Assembly: GCF_030818695.1 (NCBI RefSeq)
Contig: NZ_JAUTAR010000001.1
Location: forward strand, 1,978,501 to 2,042,500
Length of the DNA stretch: 64,000 nt
Origin: Chryseobacterium sp. SORGH_AS_0447
GTDB lineage: Bacteria > Bacteroidota > Bacteroidia > Flavobacteriales > Weeksellaceae
Direction: 5' to 3'
Shown: positions 44,869 to 53,398 of the stretch, piece by piece
Layout of the letters: each line of letters opens with the position of its first letter
Numbering within the stretch: the first letter of the stretch is position 1
Position numbers and translations under genes: made by a program
The notes under the pieces: model-generated
Database searches by the model: none
Seen by the model: only the letters and a program-made list of their open reading frames with translations
Told to the model about the DNA's origin: nothing

Positions 44869-45999
44869 ATGGAAAACAACAGTATCGATAAAACCTTCAG
44901 TGAAGCTTCTAAAAAATTGGAAGAACCTACGACTTTTCCCGGGTTTGATAAAGTCTGGGCAAAAGTAGAGGAAAAGCTGGATAAAAAAGAAACGAAAAAA
45001 AGAAAAACCATAGGACTCTGGATCCCTTACGGAATTGCAGCCAGCTTACTCATCGGCTCCGGGATTTTCTACTTTACCAGCAATAAAGAGAATGCAGAAC
45101 TTCCACCGCAAAGCATTGCCAATCATACCGTTACCTCAGAGAATAAGTCAGCAGAAATACCTGAAACTATCCGGAAAACCGACAGCCTGGTCAAGGCAAA
45201 TATCCAAAGTGAAATGTTGCCTCCGCCGACAGCAAAAATAGCCTATCAAAAGGTTTCTGAAATATCCGTTAACCGTTCAGCAGACCGACTGCCTGAGGTA
45301 TCGGCTCCTCAGGTTCTACCGCAGGAAACAGCAGTTGCAGCAGAAGATAAAATGATGATGGAGACGGCAGAACGTCAGAATACCGAAGAAGTGATTGCGA
45401 TGGGCGTCCGAAAAGAAAAGGCTTCTATGGTTAAAGCTCTTTCATCAGCTTCCCCCGCGAAAAAGAGGCTGGCTGAACTGAATGCTGTTGCTGATACGGC
45501 AGAAGCAGTTTATCCAACTTCTCCTTACAACCGTAATGAGCTGTCGCAGGAACCGGAAATCCTGGCTTACAATAAAGGATATCTTCAAAAAGATAAGCTG
45601 ATAGCAATGGGCGGCAATCCGTCCGGTTTCGGGAAAAGGATCGGAAACAAAGAAGCCCTCAATGGACTTCAGGGAGCGGTACCGGGAGTAAAAATCAATT
45701 CGATTACAGGAGCACCGGGTTCGGGAAAGGTAGATATTTCGATCAGCTGCCAACGCTCTTTACTGTCAGACAATAATCCGTTGTTTATCATCGATGGTGC
45801 AGAAGCAAGCCAGGAAACCTTCATGAAAACGGACCCTAAAAAAATTGAATCCATGCAGGTCTTTAAAGGCGAAAAGGCCATTGCACTCTTTGGGACCCAA
45901 GCAGCCAACGGAGTTATTCTCGTAGAAACTAAAGACATTTCCAAAAAGGAAAAGCGGAGGATGAAAAAGCTTTTCAGAGAAAAGCTGCCTCAAAAATAG
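44869..45999 (+). CDS. Putative anti-sigma factor with a TonB-plug-like C-terminus
   Basis: This 376-residue protein has one membrane span (IPYGIAASLLIGSGIFYF, residues ~52-69). The cytosolic N-terminal ~48 residues (DKTFSEASKKLEEPTTFPGFDKVWAKVEEKL) resemble short anti-sigma segments. After a long linker, residues ~265-355 look like a TonB receptor plug: LQGAVPGVKI, DISISCQRSLLSDNNPLFIIDGAE, MQVFKGEKAIALFGTQAANGVILVETK. The arrangement suggests sensing in the periplasm coupled to sigma release. No beta-barrel is present, so this is not a receptor. The pairing with the sigma factor is by operon position. Confidence 0.7.
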   Translation: MENNSIDKTFSEASKKLEEPTTFPGFDKVWAKVEEKLDKKETKKRKTIGLWIPYGIAASLLIGSGIFYFTSNKENAELPPQSIANHTVTSENKSAEIPETIRKTDSLVKANIQSEMLPPPTAKIAYQKVSEISVNRSADRLPEVSAPQVLPQETAVAAEDKMMMETAERQNTEEVIAMGVRKEKASMVKALSSASPAKKRLAELNAVADTAEAVYPTSPYNRNELSQEPEILAYNKGYLQKDKLIAMGGNPSGFGKRIGNKEALNGLQGAVPGVKINSITGAPGSGKVDISISCQRSLLSDNNPLFIIDGAEASQETFMKTDPKKIESMQVFKGEKAIALFGTQAANGVILVETKDISKKEKRRMKKLFREKLPQK

Positions 46000-46434
46000 T
46001 GTCTGTAAATTACAACTAATACCCATTCACCATACCTCTGAAAAAAGAAATTTTTCTTAAAGTTTCTTTTTTCTTCACGGGGGAATTTCTATTAATTTTA
46101 AAATATGCAGACGATTCAGATCTGCATTAGAAAATTATGCCCTGACAACATCCATACCACAGAATAAATGATGCTTAAAACCTGTTTAAACTTTAACTCA
46201 GACATTTCTTTCATCTCTTAATTAAAATAAACTTTGTTTATTATTAACTTTTTACCAGTGCGAAATTTTTACCTGAAAATTTGAATTTCAATGAATTAAA
46301 TAGTACTCAAAAATAAACTCTGCATTTAAACATGCTCTTAAAAAGATAAACCCCTGCAACCTTTCCGAATTTTTACATCTATTATATAACAAGGAACAAA
46401 AAATTCAAATCAAACTCTATTAAAAATAATAAAC
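46000..46434. other. Gap with terminator-like hairpin before the vWA gene
   Basis: AAAAAAGAAA (46041-46050) and TTTCTTTTTT (46063-46072) may terminate the sigma/anti-sigma operon. The remainder is AT-rich and holds the ECF-type promoter at 46357-46381. No gene is visible. Confidence 0.45.
46357..46381 (+). promoter_or_regulatory. Putative ECF-type promoter of the vWA/DUF4139 operon
   Basis: CAACCTTT (46357-46364) and CATCTA (46376-46381) match the motifs ahead of the sigma gene, here with 11 bases between. The start of the vWA gene is 54 bases further on. Confidence 0.5.
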
Positions 46435-48327
46435 ATGAAAAAAACAGCAATTAGCATATTGGCTCTGATGATCTTGCAGGGCTGCAAAACCAAAACCATT
46501 TCGGATCAGAATAAAGAAACCCAAAAGTTGAGTCTTAAAAAAGATAGAGACCAGGACGGCATCAGGAACAAAGAGGATCTGTGTCCTGAAATTGCCGGGC
46601 CGATCGAAAACAACGGCTGCCCATGGCCGGATACGGATGGCGACGGCACTATTGATAAGGATGATGCCTGCCCGTCCGTAGCCGGACCTCAGGAAAACAA
46701 CGGCTGTCCATGGCCGGATACCGATGGCGACGGAATCCTCGATAAGGATGATGCCTGCCCAACTGTTCCCGGAATGCCGGAATACAATGGCTGTCCGAAA
46801 CCGAAAATGGCAACCGCGATGGAAGTAGAATCTGTTGTGGTCACTTCTTTTCAGAAACAATTATACCGTACTCCTGTCAACCATCATAAAACAAGTAAGA
46901 AACATTTCGGTAAAAACAGAGATTATAATGATGAAGAGTATGACCGACTGATTGAGAATCCTTTTGAACTGACAAAAAATCAGCCGTTATCGACTTTTTC
47001 AATTGACGTAGACAATGCTTCGTACTCGAATGTGAGAAGAATGATTGAAGATGGAGAAGTAGAGAAAGATGCGGTGAGGATCGAGGAAATGGTTAATTAT
47101 TTTAAATACAATTATCCTCAGCCTAAAGACAAGCAGCCTTTTTCCATCAATACCGAACTTGGGACTGCTCCGTGGAATCCTGGCCATAAACTGCTGAAAA
47201 TCGGATTGAAAGGAAAGAATATTCCGATGAATAACTTGCCACCCTCCAACATTGTATTCCTGATTGATACCTCGGGTTCCATGGCAGAAGAAAACAAGCT
47301 GCCGTTGCTGCGGTCTTCTTTAAAAGTATTATTGGATCAGCTGCGCCCGGCAGATCAAGTAGCCATCGTGGTGTACGCAGGAAGTGCCGGCGTTGTACTG
47401 CCATCGACTTCGGTAGCTGAAAAAAAGAAAATCACCGATGCTTTGGATCAGCTGAGTGCCGGAGGAAGCACAGCCGGAGGAGCCGGTATTGAGCTGGCCT
47501 ACAAACTGGCAAGGGAAAGTTTCATTAAGGGAGGAAATAACAGAGTGATTTTAGCGACAGATGGTGATTTCAACGTCGGTGTTTCGTCCACAGGTGATTT
47601 AGAAAGTCTGATCGAAGAAAAAAGAAAATCCGGAGTATTTCTTACCTGCCTGGGTTACGGAATGGGGAATTACAAAGACAATAGGATGGAAACGCTGGCC
47701 GATAAAGGAAACGGAAATTATGCGTATATCGACAACCTGCAGGAAGCCAATAAATTCCTGGGAAGGGAATTTGCCGGTAACCTTTACACCATTGCAAAAG
47801 ACGTTAAGGTCCAGATCGAATTTAATCCGAAATATGTGAAATCGTACCGCCTGATCGGTTATGAAAACCGGAAATTAAGAAACGAGGATTTTGTAAATGA
47901 TAAAGTTGATGCAGGAGAACTGGGCAGCGGCCATACCGTAACGGCGTTGTATGAGATCATTCCGGCCAACAGCCATTCGAAGTTTCTGCCGAAGCAGAAC
48001 AGGCTTAAATATGCTTCCACTGCTGCAACAAAAGGATTTGGTGATGAATTCGGAACCGTAAAATTCAGATATAAAAAACCTCAGGGGTCAAAGAGCGCAG
48101 AAATGGTGCAGGTCATCAAAAATTCAGATACCCCGAAGGTGAGCTCCGATTTTAAGTTTGCTTCTTCCGTTGCCTGGTTCGGGCTGGTTTTACGAGATTC
48201 TAAATTAATTACCCAAAAGAACCTATCGGAAATCGAGCGGCTTGCCAAAGAAAACAAGGGCGAAGATAAAGAAGGGGATAGAAGTGGATTTGTAAAAATG
48301 ATCCAGGATTATAAAGAAATAAAATAA
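46435..48327 (+). CDS. vWA-domain lipoprotein with thrombospondin type 3 repeats
   Basis: This 630-residue protein has a lipoprotein-type signal (LALMILQGC, Cys about residue 16). Three Ca-binding TSP3 repeats follow ([46 protein letters not shown], each ending NGCP). Residues ~170-250 match the YfbK N-terminal module ([30 protein letters not shown]). The vWA domain starts near residue 275 with [16 protein letters not shown]-terminal DUF3520-like region ends the protein. It is probably anchored in the envelope. The DUF4139 gene starts 14 bases later. Confidence 0.85.
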   Translation: MKKTAISILALMILQGCKTKTISDQNKETQKLSLKKDRDQDGIRNKEDLCPEIAGPIENNGCPWPDTDGDGTIDKDDACPSVAGPQENNGCPWPDTDGDGILDKDDACPTVPGMPEYNGCPKPKMATAMEVESVVVTSFQKQLYRTPVNHHKTSKKHFGKNRDYNDEEYDRLIENPFELTKNQPLSTFSIDVDNASYSNVRRMIEDGEVEKDAVRIEEMVNYFKYNYPQPKDKQPFSINTELGTAPWNPGHKLLKIGLKGKNIPMNNLPPSNIVFLIDTSGSMAEENKLPLLRSSLKVLLDQLRPADQVAIVVYAGSAGVVLPSTSVAEKKKITDALDQLSAGGSTAGGAGIELAYKLARESFIKGGNNRVILATDGDFNVGVSSTGDLESLIEEKRKSGVFLTCLGYGMGNYKDNRMETLADKGNGNYAYIDNLQEANKFLGREFAGNLYTIAKDVKVQIEFNPKYVKSYRLIGYENRKLRNEDFVNDKVDAGELGSGHTVTALYEIIPANSHSKFLPKQNRLKYASTAATKGFGDEFGTVKFRYKKPQGSKSAEMVQVIKNSDTPKVSSDFKFASSVAWFGLVLRDSKLITQKNLSEIERLAKENKGEDKEGDRSGFVKMIQDYKEIK

Positions 48328-48341
48328 ATAAACGTTACCAT

Positions 48342-49952
48342 ATGAAAAAGGTCATTATCGTTGCTTTATGCAGTATTTCACTTATTGCATTCGGGCAAAA
48401 ACCTGTATTTGCGGAAGCGAAATTAAATTCAGTTACTTTATACGAACAATCTGCAGAACTGTACAGCAACAGCACATTTAAAATTCCGAAAGGGAGCTCA
48501 GAAGTTGTGATTACAAACATTGCGCAGAATATCGATGAAAGTACTATAAAAATAGGCTCCCGATCTAAAGTTTCAGTTCTTACGTATCGATTCACAACAG
48601 ATGAAAATTTTTACAAAACGGAACTGGATAAAAGAAACCCGCAGCATAAGATTGTCCTGGACAGCATTTCTCTTATGGAGAAAAAATTAAAGGATCTGGA
48701 CTTCCAGAAAACAGCCTTAGCAAACAGCATTGGTATTTTGGATAAAAATCAAATAATTAATGCGGGATCCACTTCCTATTCAAAAGAACTTGAAAAGCTC
48801 ATTGATTATTATCAGAAAAAAAGAACCGAATTGAGCATACAGCTGGATAAAGCTGAAACTTCCTATTCTTCTGTGGCTGAAAAGCTGGATAAATTACGGA
48901 CAAAATTTGATCTCAACAATCAGGAACTGGAAAAATATCCTAAAGGAAAACTGGTTCTGCAGATTTCGAGCGAAGGTTCGGAAGATGTAAATTTAGACAT
49001 CAGATACAGCATCCGTGAAGCTTTGTGGAGACCTTACTACGATGTTGTTATTCCTGATATAAACTCCAAAGCACAGTTGCTGTATAAAGCAATGGTAAGA
49101 CAGAATTCCGGACTGGACTGGAAGAATGTTGAGCTTCATCTGGTTTCGGGATATCCGAATGTCAAGAAACAGATTCCTTTTTTACCTGCGTGGAGTTTGC
49201 TTTATCAGGAACCTTTAGCAGCCGTTGATCACGGAGTAAAATTGGACCGTGCTGAAAATTATGTTTCAGTAAGATCATCATCTGTAAAACAGGTAAGTGT
49301 TGCTGAAGTTGCCCTGGTTGGTTCAACTGTTTCCAGAAACCAGCTGAATGTGGCCTACGATCTGAAAGACCGGTATACCATTTTATCCAATAATCAGGAT
49401 AACAGTATTAATCTGGACCGGACAGAAATTCCTGCAATCTATACGTACTATACCATTCCGAAAATTGACAGAACGGTTTATCTGATTGCAGAACTCGATA
49501 ATCTTGATAAATACAACCTCATCAATGCGGAAGCGAATGTAATTTTCGAAAATACGAATGTCGGCAAAACAACCCTTAACGCAGAAAATACAGACAGTAA
49601 ACTTTTACTCACTCTGGGCGACGATAAAAGAATAAGCGTCAAAAGAGAAGCAGTTAAAGATAAAACCATGGAAAAGAGTATTTCTTCATCCAATAAAGAA
49701 CAGCAGTTTGCCTATCAATTAACCATTCGTAACAACAAAAGTGAAAAGGTTAAGATCAGAATCAAAGACAGAATTCCGGTCTCTCAGGATAAGCAGCTCA
49801 TCATAACGCTGGTCAATAAAGGAGGTGCCACTTATAATGAAGAAACGGGAGAACTGACCTGGGATATCCTTTTAAATGCCAATGAGACCAGAAAATTAGA
49901 ATTTTCATTTAAAGTCAATTCCTTAAAAAACAGGACGATTTTAGGATTATAA
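48342..49952 (+). CDS. DUF4139/DUF4140 domain protein (MuiA-like)
   Basis: This 536-residue protein has a signal peptide ending LIAFGQ (residue 18). The DUF4140 N-terminus follows (LNSVTLYEQSAELYSNSTFKIPKG), then a coiled-coil (residues ~95-190), and the C-terminal DUF4139 beta domain (DIRYSIREALWRPYYDV, AMVRQNSGLDWKNVELHL). This matches the mucoidy-inhibitor-A family in outline. Location is likely periplasmic or outer membrane. It is the second gene of a two-gene operon with the vWA lipoprotein, ending at a clear terminator. Confidence 0.85.
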   Translation: MKKVIIVALCSISLIAFGQKPVFAEAKLNSVTLYEQSAELYSNSTFKIPKGSSEVVITNIAQNIDESTIKIGSRSKVSVLTYRFTTDENFYKTELDKRNPQHKIVLDSISLMEKKLKDLDFQKTALANSIGILDKNQIINAGSTSYSKELEKLIDYYQKKRTELSIQLDKAETSYSSVAEKLDKLRTKFDLNNQELEKYPKGKLVLQISSEGSEDVNLDIRYSIREALWRPYYDVVIPDINSKAQLLYKAMVRQNSGLDWKNVELHLVSGYPNVKKQIPFLPAWSLLYQEPLAAVDHGVKLDRAENYVSVRSSSVKQVSVAEVALVGSTVSRNQLNVAYDLKDRYTILSNNQDNSINLDRTEIPAIYTYYTIPKIDRTVYLIAELDNLDKYNLINAEANVIFENTNVGKTTLNAENTDSKLLLTLGDDKRISVKREAVKDKTMEKSISSSNKEQQFAYQLTIRNNKSEKVKIRIKDRIPVSQDKQLIITLVNKGGATYNEETGELTWDILLNANETRKLEFSFKVNSLKNRTILGL

Positions 49953-49998
49953 TAAATAAGCAGAGATGATCTCAGCATAGTAAGTTAAAATTAGTATC

Positions 49999-50030
49999 AA
50001 CAGACATTTTTGAAATGTCTGTTTTTATTT
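49999..50030 (+). terminator. Terminator of the vWA/DUF4139 operon
   Basis: AACAGACATTT (49999-50009) and AAATGTCTGTT (50013-50023) form a perfect 11-bp stem with a 3-base loop and a following T-run. Confidence 0.8.
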
Positions 50031-50036
50031 AAAATT

Positions 50037-50081
50037 AATTTTCAAAAATTATTGAAAATTCAAAAAATATAATTATATTTG
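50037..50081 (+). promoter_or_regulatory. Promoter and palindromic operator of the GbsR gene
   Basis: The palindrome AATTTTCAA-N6-TTGAAAATT (50037-50060) covers the TTG of a promoter: TTG 50052-50054, exactly 19 bases, TATATTTG 50074-50081. A repressor on the palindrome would block the promoter. The inner motif TTTCAA-N6-TTGAAA recurs at 50697, upstream of the next genes. Confidence 0.75.
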
Positions 50082-50107
50082 TCATAAGAAACTGAAACAA
50101 CAGAACA

Positions 50108-50611
50108 ATGACACTTTCGGAAGCTAAAGAAAAATACATTCAGACCTGGGGAACGTTCGCCACCAATTGGGGGATCAACCGGACGATGGCGCAGGTACAC
50201 GCTTTGCTGATCGCAAGTGAAAGGCCGCTATCAACCGATGAGGTGATGCAGCAGCTGGAAATTTCCAGGGGGAATGCCAATATGAACATCAGAGCCTTGA
50301 TGGACTGGGGAATCGTAAGGAAAGAATTTGTGAAAGGCGACCGGAAAGAATATTTTATAGCGGAGAAAGATGTCTGGTACCTGTTCAAGCAGATTACCAA
50401 AGAACGTCGGAAAAGGGAAATAGAACCCGTGATTTCCTTTCTGGAAGAGCTGAAGGATATTGAAGACAAGGATACGGAAGGAGCCAAAGAATTCATCAAG
50501 CTGATGAACGATTTCAGTTCCGTGACCGGGAAAATCAACAACATCATGGATCTGGCGATCAAAAGCGACGACCACTGGCTGGTAGGGAAAATTACCAACC
50601 TGTTGAAATAG
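50108..50611 (+). CDS. GbsR/MarR-family transcriptional regulator
   Basis: This 167-residue winged-HTH protein has the GbsR pattern: YIQTWGTFATNWGINRTMAQVHALLIASERPLSTDEVM and ISRGNANMNIRALMDWGIVRK. Helices at the C-terminus serve dimer formation. It probably represses itself and the membrane-protein operon downstream by way of TTTCAA-N6-TTGAAA sites. The inducer is unknown; GbsR of Bacillus senses choline, but this is not implied here. Confidence 0.9.
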   Translation: MTLSEAKEKYIQTWGTFATNWGINRTMAQVHALLIASERPLSTDEVMQQLEISRGNANMNIRALMDWGIVRKEFVKGDRKEYFIAEKDVWYLFKQITKERRKREIEPVISFLEELKDIEDKDTEGAKEFIKLMNDFSSVTGKINNIMDLAIKSDDHWLVGKITNLLK

Positions 50612-50632
50612 TGATACGTAAAACCAGGTAAA

Positions 50633-50661
50633 ACTTTGTCAAATTTTAACTTTGACAAAGT
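50633..50661 (+). promoter_or_regulatory. 11-bp perfect inverted repeat after the GbsR gene
   Basis: ACTTTGTCAAA (50633-50643) and TTTGACAAAGT (50651-50661) flank 7 bases. The repeat is not followed directly by a T-run; a separate short terminator lies at 50664-50686. It may be part of the terminator or a distinct protein site. Confidence 0.45.
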
Positions 50662-50663
50662 GT

Positions 50664-50686
50664 AAAAGGCAGAAGCCTTTTTTATT
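50664..50686 (+). terminator. Short terminator of the GbsR gene
   Basis: AAAAGGC (50664-50670) and GCCTTTT (50675-50681) pair around AGAA, followed by T/A sequence. Confidence 0.65.
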
Positions 50687-50696
50687 TAATTTAAAC

Positions 50697-50714
50697 TTTC
50701 AAATATTATTGAAA
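50697..50714 (+). promoter_or_regulatory. Second GbsR-type operator, upstream of the membrane operon
   Basis: TTTCAA-N6-TTGAAA (50697-50714) is the same palindrome as that over the GbsR promoter. It suggests joint control of the following genes. Confidence 0.65.
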
Positions 50715-50725
50715 ATTTTATAATT

Positions 50726-50788
50726 ATGAAAAATTTAATCATTCATTTGTTCCTGATTTTTTATTTCGGGCTTCATCAGAAAAATTAA
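50726..50788 (+). CDS. 20-residue hydrophobic peptide ORF
   Basis: ATG 50726 to TAA 50788 reads MKNLIIHLFLIFYFGLHQKN, a hydrophobic peptide with polar ends. It lies between the operator and the first membrane-protein gene. Whether it is translated is unknown; it may be a remnant of a larger gene or a short leader. Confidence 0.3.
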   Translation: MKNLIIHLFLIFYFGLHQKN

Positions 50789-50802
50789 TAAAAACGATAA
50801 CC

Positions 50803-51234
50803 ATGAAAACTTTTATTACTACCGATTTTTATATACAGTCTCTGCTGTTTTTCCTGCTCCTTATGTCGGTTATACCGTATTTTCAGCCATTTGTTAGAGA
50901 TTTTGGTATTGCTGTGTACTTTCTGATTGCGGTGGTTCATCTGATCAGCGCCAACAGGAAAATGTTTTCAAATACATATGAGAAGAGTATTCTGTTCCTC
51001 ATCTATTATATCATCAGTATGCTTTTTATCATAACCCTTTTTTCACTGGCAGTAGTAGATGAAATATCTGTCATAAACCGTTTCTGGACTATTTACGGCA
51101 GGCGCGTGATGAGTTTTGCCATATACGGCACACCGGTCCTGGCCCTTATTTATTATCTGATCTGTGCAAATGATTACAGAAGGCAATTAAAAAAACAGAA
51201 TTCAGCATCAGACAGGATTCATCATATCAATTAA
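50803..51234 (+). CDS. Small four-helix membrane protein, MKTF family copy 1
   Basis: This 143-residue protein begins MKTFITTDFYIQSLLFFLLL and has about four hydrophobic spans, ending in a basic cytosolic tail (NDYRRQLKKQ). The opening MKT-[FL]-x(4)-D-[FYL]-x-[IL]-Q is shared with the proteins at 52074 and 52480, so these are paralogs. No known family is recognised. It is first in a row of co-directional small membrane proteins under the GbsR-type operator. Confidence 0.7.
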   Translation: MKTFITTDFYIQSLLFFLLLMSVIPYFQPFVRDFGIAVYFLIAVVHLISANRKMFSNTYEKSILFLIYYIISMLFIITLFSLAVVDEISVINRFWTIYGRRVMSFAIYGTPVLALIYYLICANDYRRQLKKQNSASDRIHHIN

Positions 51235-51241
51235 CTGTTCC

Positions 51242-51580
51242 ATGTTTAATATCATTTCATATCTGCTTTTCCTTTCTATCAGTTCGTACATTACCGCTGA
51301 TATAGGAAGAAGATGCTATCGGGCCGGCGCAGTCTATCTGGAATACCTGATTCATGATTCGGATTTCTGCCTGACGATCAACCGCATTTTACTCGGATGT
51401 TATTATCTGATCAACCTCGGATATATCGCCATCAACCTCACCAGCTGGGAAAAAATTGCGTCTTTTGAACAGGTTCTGGCAGTAACAGCCATCCGCATCG
51501 GAAACATTATGCTGATTCTCTGTGTCCTGCATTACACCAATATCTTCACCCTCTATTTCCTCAGAAAAAATCTAACCTAA
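51242..51580 (+). CDS. Small membrane protein, second family copy 1
   Basis: This 112-residue protein has about three spans (MFNIISYLLFLSIS, LLGCYYLINLGYIAINL and IRIGNIMLILCVLHYTNIFTLYFL). Its central part (TINRILLGCYYLINLGYIAI) resembles NSLFKIGFYLLNMGFALCI in the next protein, so both may derive from a common ancestor. It follows the previous gene after 7 bases. Function unknown. Confidence 0.68.
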   Translation: MFNIISYLLFLSISSYITADIGRRCYRAGAVYLEYLIHDSDFCLTINRILLGCYYLINLGYIAINLTSWEKIASFEQVLAVTAIRIGNIMLILCVLHYTNIFTLYFLRKNLT

Positions 51581-51592
51581 AAATAAACTATT

Positions 51593-51997
51593 ATGACAGC
51601 AACCATCCTAACCACCGCAACGTACAATTTTTCAGCGTACATGATTTATTTGCCGATCGTCATTACACTAACGGTCTTTGTATCACAGTTTCTTTTTCAA
51701 AATTCAAAGACATTCATGATCGATATTTTTCATCAGAAGGAAGACATCGCGATGGCCACCAATTCATTGTTCAAGATCGGATTTTATCTGCTGAATATGG
51801 GATTTGCACTCTGTATTATTGAATTTTATGAAATTCATACACTTGAGAGTCTCGTTGTCGATATGAGCGAGAAAATCGGCAAGTTCTCCATCTATCTCGG
51901 GATCATGATGCTTCTCAATCTGCTCCTGTTCCTGAAAGGCCGTAAACACGCCATGAATAAAGAGAAAATGATCAAAAATGAAACTGCTGAGATGTAA
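51593..51997 (+). CDS. Small membrane protein, second family copy 2
   Basis: This 134-residue protein has three predicted spans (YLPIVITLTVFVSQFLF, FKIGFYLLNMGFALCII and FSIYLGIMMLLNLLLFL) and a basic C-terminus (KGRKHAMNKEKMIK). It shares a central segment and layout with the protein before it. It starts 12 bases after that gene. No enzyme motif is present. Confidence 0.68.
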   Translation: MTATILTTATYNFSAYMIYLPIVITLTVFVSQFLFQNSKTFMIDIFHQKEDIAMATNSLFKIGFYLLNMGFALCIIEFYEIHTLESLVVDMSEKIGKFSIYLGIMMLLNLLLFLKGRKHAMNKEKMIKNETAEM

Positions 51998-52073
51998 ATT
52001 CCGGATCGTATAAAACTTGCAATAGGAAACAAATCCACCCCTGTAGATAAGCTAATTTTTAAAACCTGCAGCC

Positions 52074-52451
52074 ATGAAAACTTTTTTAAAGATCGATTAT
52101 TATTTACAGCTCACCGTATTTCTTACCTATATCTTATTTGGAATAACCTACGGATTTTTTAAAAATAAATTATTTACCGTATGGATTGCCTTTTATTTTG
52201 TTGTAGGCGGATTTCAGCTGGTCAGTTACATCATCAGGATCTTTATAGGCTCCTGGAATGACCTTTTTATCAGATTTTACGGCTTTATGATTGTACCGAT
52301 CTGGATCGTATTGCTTTTTGACAGATTGGGGATCACTATCGATATGCTTTCTTTTATTCCTGCCTATGGTTTGCTGACCAGCCCTTTTTTATCAATTACT
52401 TACCTGTTATATTGCAGGGAGAAATTTAAATATTATACAGTACAGCTTTAA
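52074..52451 (+). CDS. Small four-helix membrane protein, MKTF family copy 2
   Basis: This 125-residue protein begins MKTFLKIDYYLQLTVFLTYI and has four spans, with VGGFQLVSYIIRIF in the middle and a short tail (CREKFKYYTVQL). It is paralogous to the proteins at 50803 and 52480. Function unknown; the family may work together as a membrane complex. Confidence 0.68.
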   Translation: MKTFLKIDYYLQLTVFLTYILFGITYGFFKNKLFTVWIAFYFVVGGFQLVSYIIRIFIGSWNDLFIRFYGFMIVPIWIVLLFDRLGITIDMLSFIPAYGLLTSPFLSITYLLYCREKFKYYTVQL

Positions 52452-52479
52452 AAATTTTCACACTTAAAATAGCAGAGCC

Positions 52480-52902
52480 ATGAAAACTCTTTTAACATAT
52501 GACCTGAGAATCCAGCAGACCCTGATCCTGCTTTTTATTGCCTCCATATTAACAGCACTTCTGCTGAAGCAGGAATATATGATGGTGGTACTTATTGTTG
52601 AATTTTTCCTGATCGCATTCTTTCAGTATGTTCTGAACACGATAAAATTCTGTAATGTCCGCTACATAAAAACAGCCTCAAGAAAGATTTACATTGTTGC
52701 ATCGACCTATGTTGTCATCGGTTTTTTGATTTGGATCCTGATGTGCATGTTATCGCTGCCACCACTGGATTTGGATGAGACCATCGGAAATATCTTTGGA
52801 TATACGGTAATTTCCTGGACGGTGCTTTCCCCGGTTCTCATACTGCAGTCGTTATCGATAAGCTTCTCCGATAATGAAGACACAAAAAAATATAATACTT
52901 AA
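52480..52902 (+). CDS. Small four-helix membrane protein, MKTF family copy 3
   Basis: This 140-residue protein begins MKTLLTYDLRIQQTLILLFI, with four spans and an acidic C-terminal tail (DNEDTKKYNT). It is the third copy of this family. The SRPBCC gene starts 3 bases after its stop, showing that the membrane proteins and the enzymes after them form one operon. Confidence 0.68.
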   Translation: MKTLLTYDLRIQQTLILLFIASILTALLLKQEYMMVVLIVEFFLIAFFQYVLNTIKFCNVRYIKTASRKIYIVASTYVVIGFLIWILMCMLSLPPLDLDETIGNIFGYTVISWTVLSPVLILQSLSISFSDNEDTKKYNT

Positions 52903-52905
52903 GAA

Positions 52906-53391
52906 ATGTTTAAAATCCATTTGGAAACGGTAATCCATGCCGACATCTATAAAGTTTTTGATCTGGCCCGGGATATCGACCTTCATCAGAAATCAACTTT
53001 CCGGACGGGTGAAAAAGCCATTGCCGGAAGAACGTCAGGGCTGATCTGGCAGGGCGAAACCGTTACTTGGAAAGCCCGGCATTTGGGTATTGTGCAGACT
53101 TTAACCACAAAAATCGTAACCATGCAGAAACCTGATCATTTCACCGATGTCATGCTGCAAGGTGCTTTCAGATCCATGAAACACCAGCATCTTTTCAGGC
53201 ACGAAGGCAAAAATACCATCATGACCGATATTTTTGAGTTTGAATCTCCGTTCGGAATCATCGGCAAAATTTTCAATACCCTGTTCCTCAGGAATTACAT
53301 GAAAAAATTCCTCCTGGAAAGAAACCGGCTTATCAAAAGCACTGCAGAATCAGTGGATTTGTTTGATAAAAAACCAACCTATATTAAATAA
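52906..53391 (+). CDS. SRPBCC-family protein
   Basis: This 161-residue protein of the START/SRPBCC fold has FKIHLETVIHADIYKVFDLARDIDLH at the start and ends in RNYMKKFLLERNRLIKS. Such proteins bind hydrophobic ligands in a cavity. The neighbours DUF2071 and a TIGR01777-like epimerase commonly accompany it in other Bacteroidota. It is cytosolic; ligand unknown. Confidence 0.82.
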   Translation: MFKIHLETVIHADIYKVFDLARDIDLHQKSTFRTGEKAIAGRTSGLIWQGETVTWKARHLGIVQTLTTKIVTMQKPDHFTDVMLQGAFRSMKHQHLFRHEGKNTIMTDIFEFESPFGIIGKIFNTLFLRNYMKKFLLERNRLIKSTAESVDLFDKKPTYIK

Positions 53392-53398
53392 TGAAATT

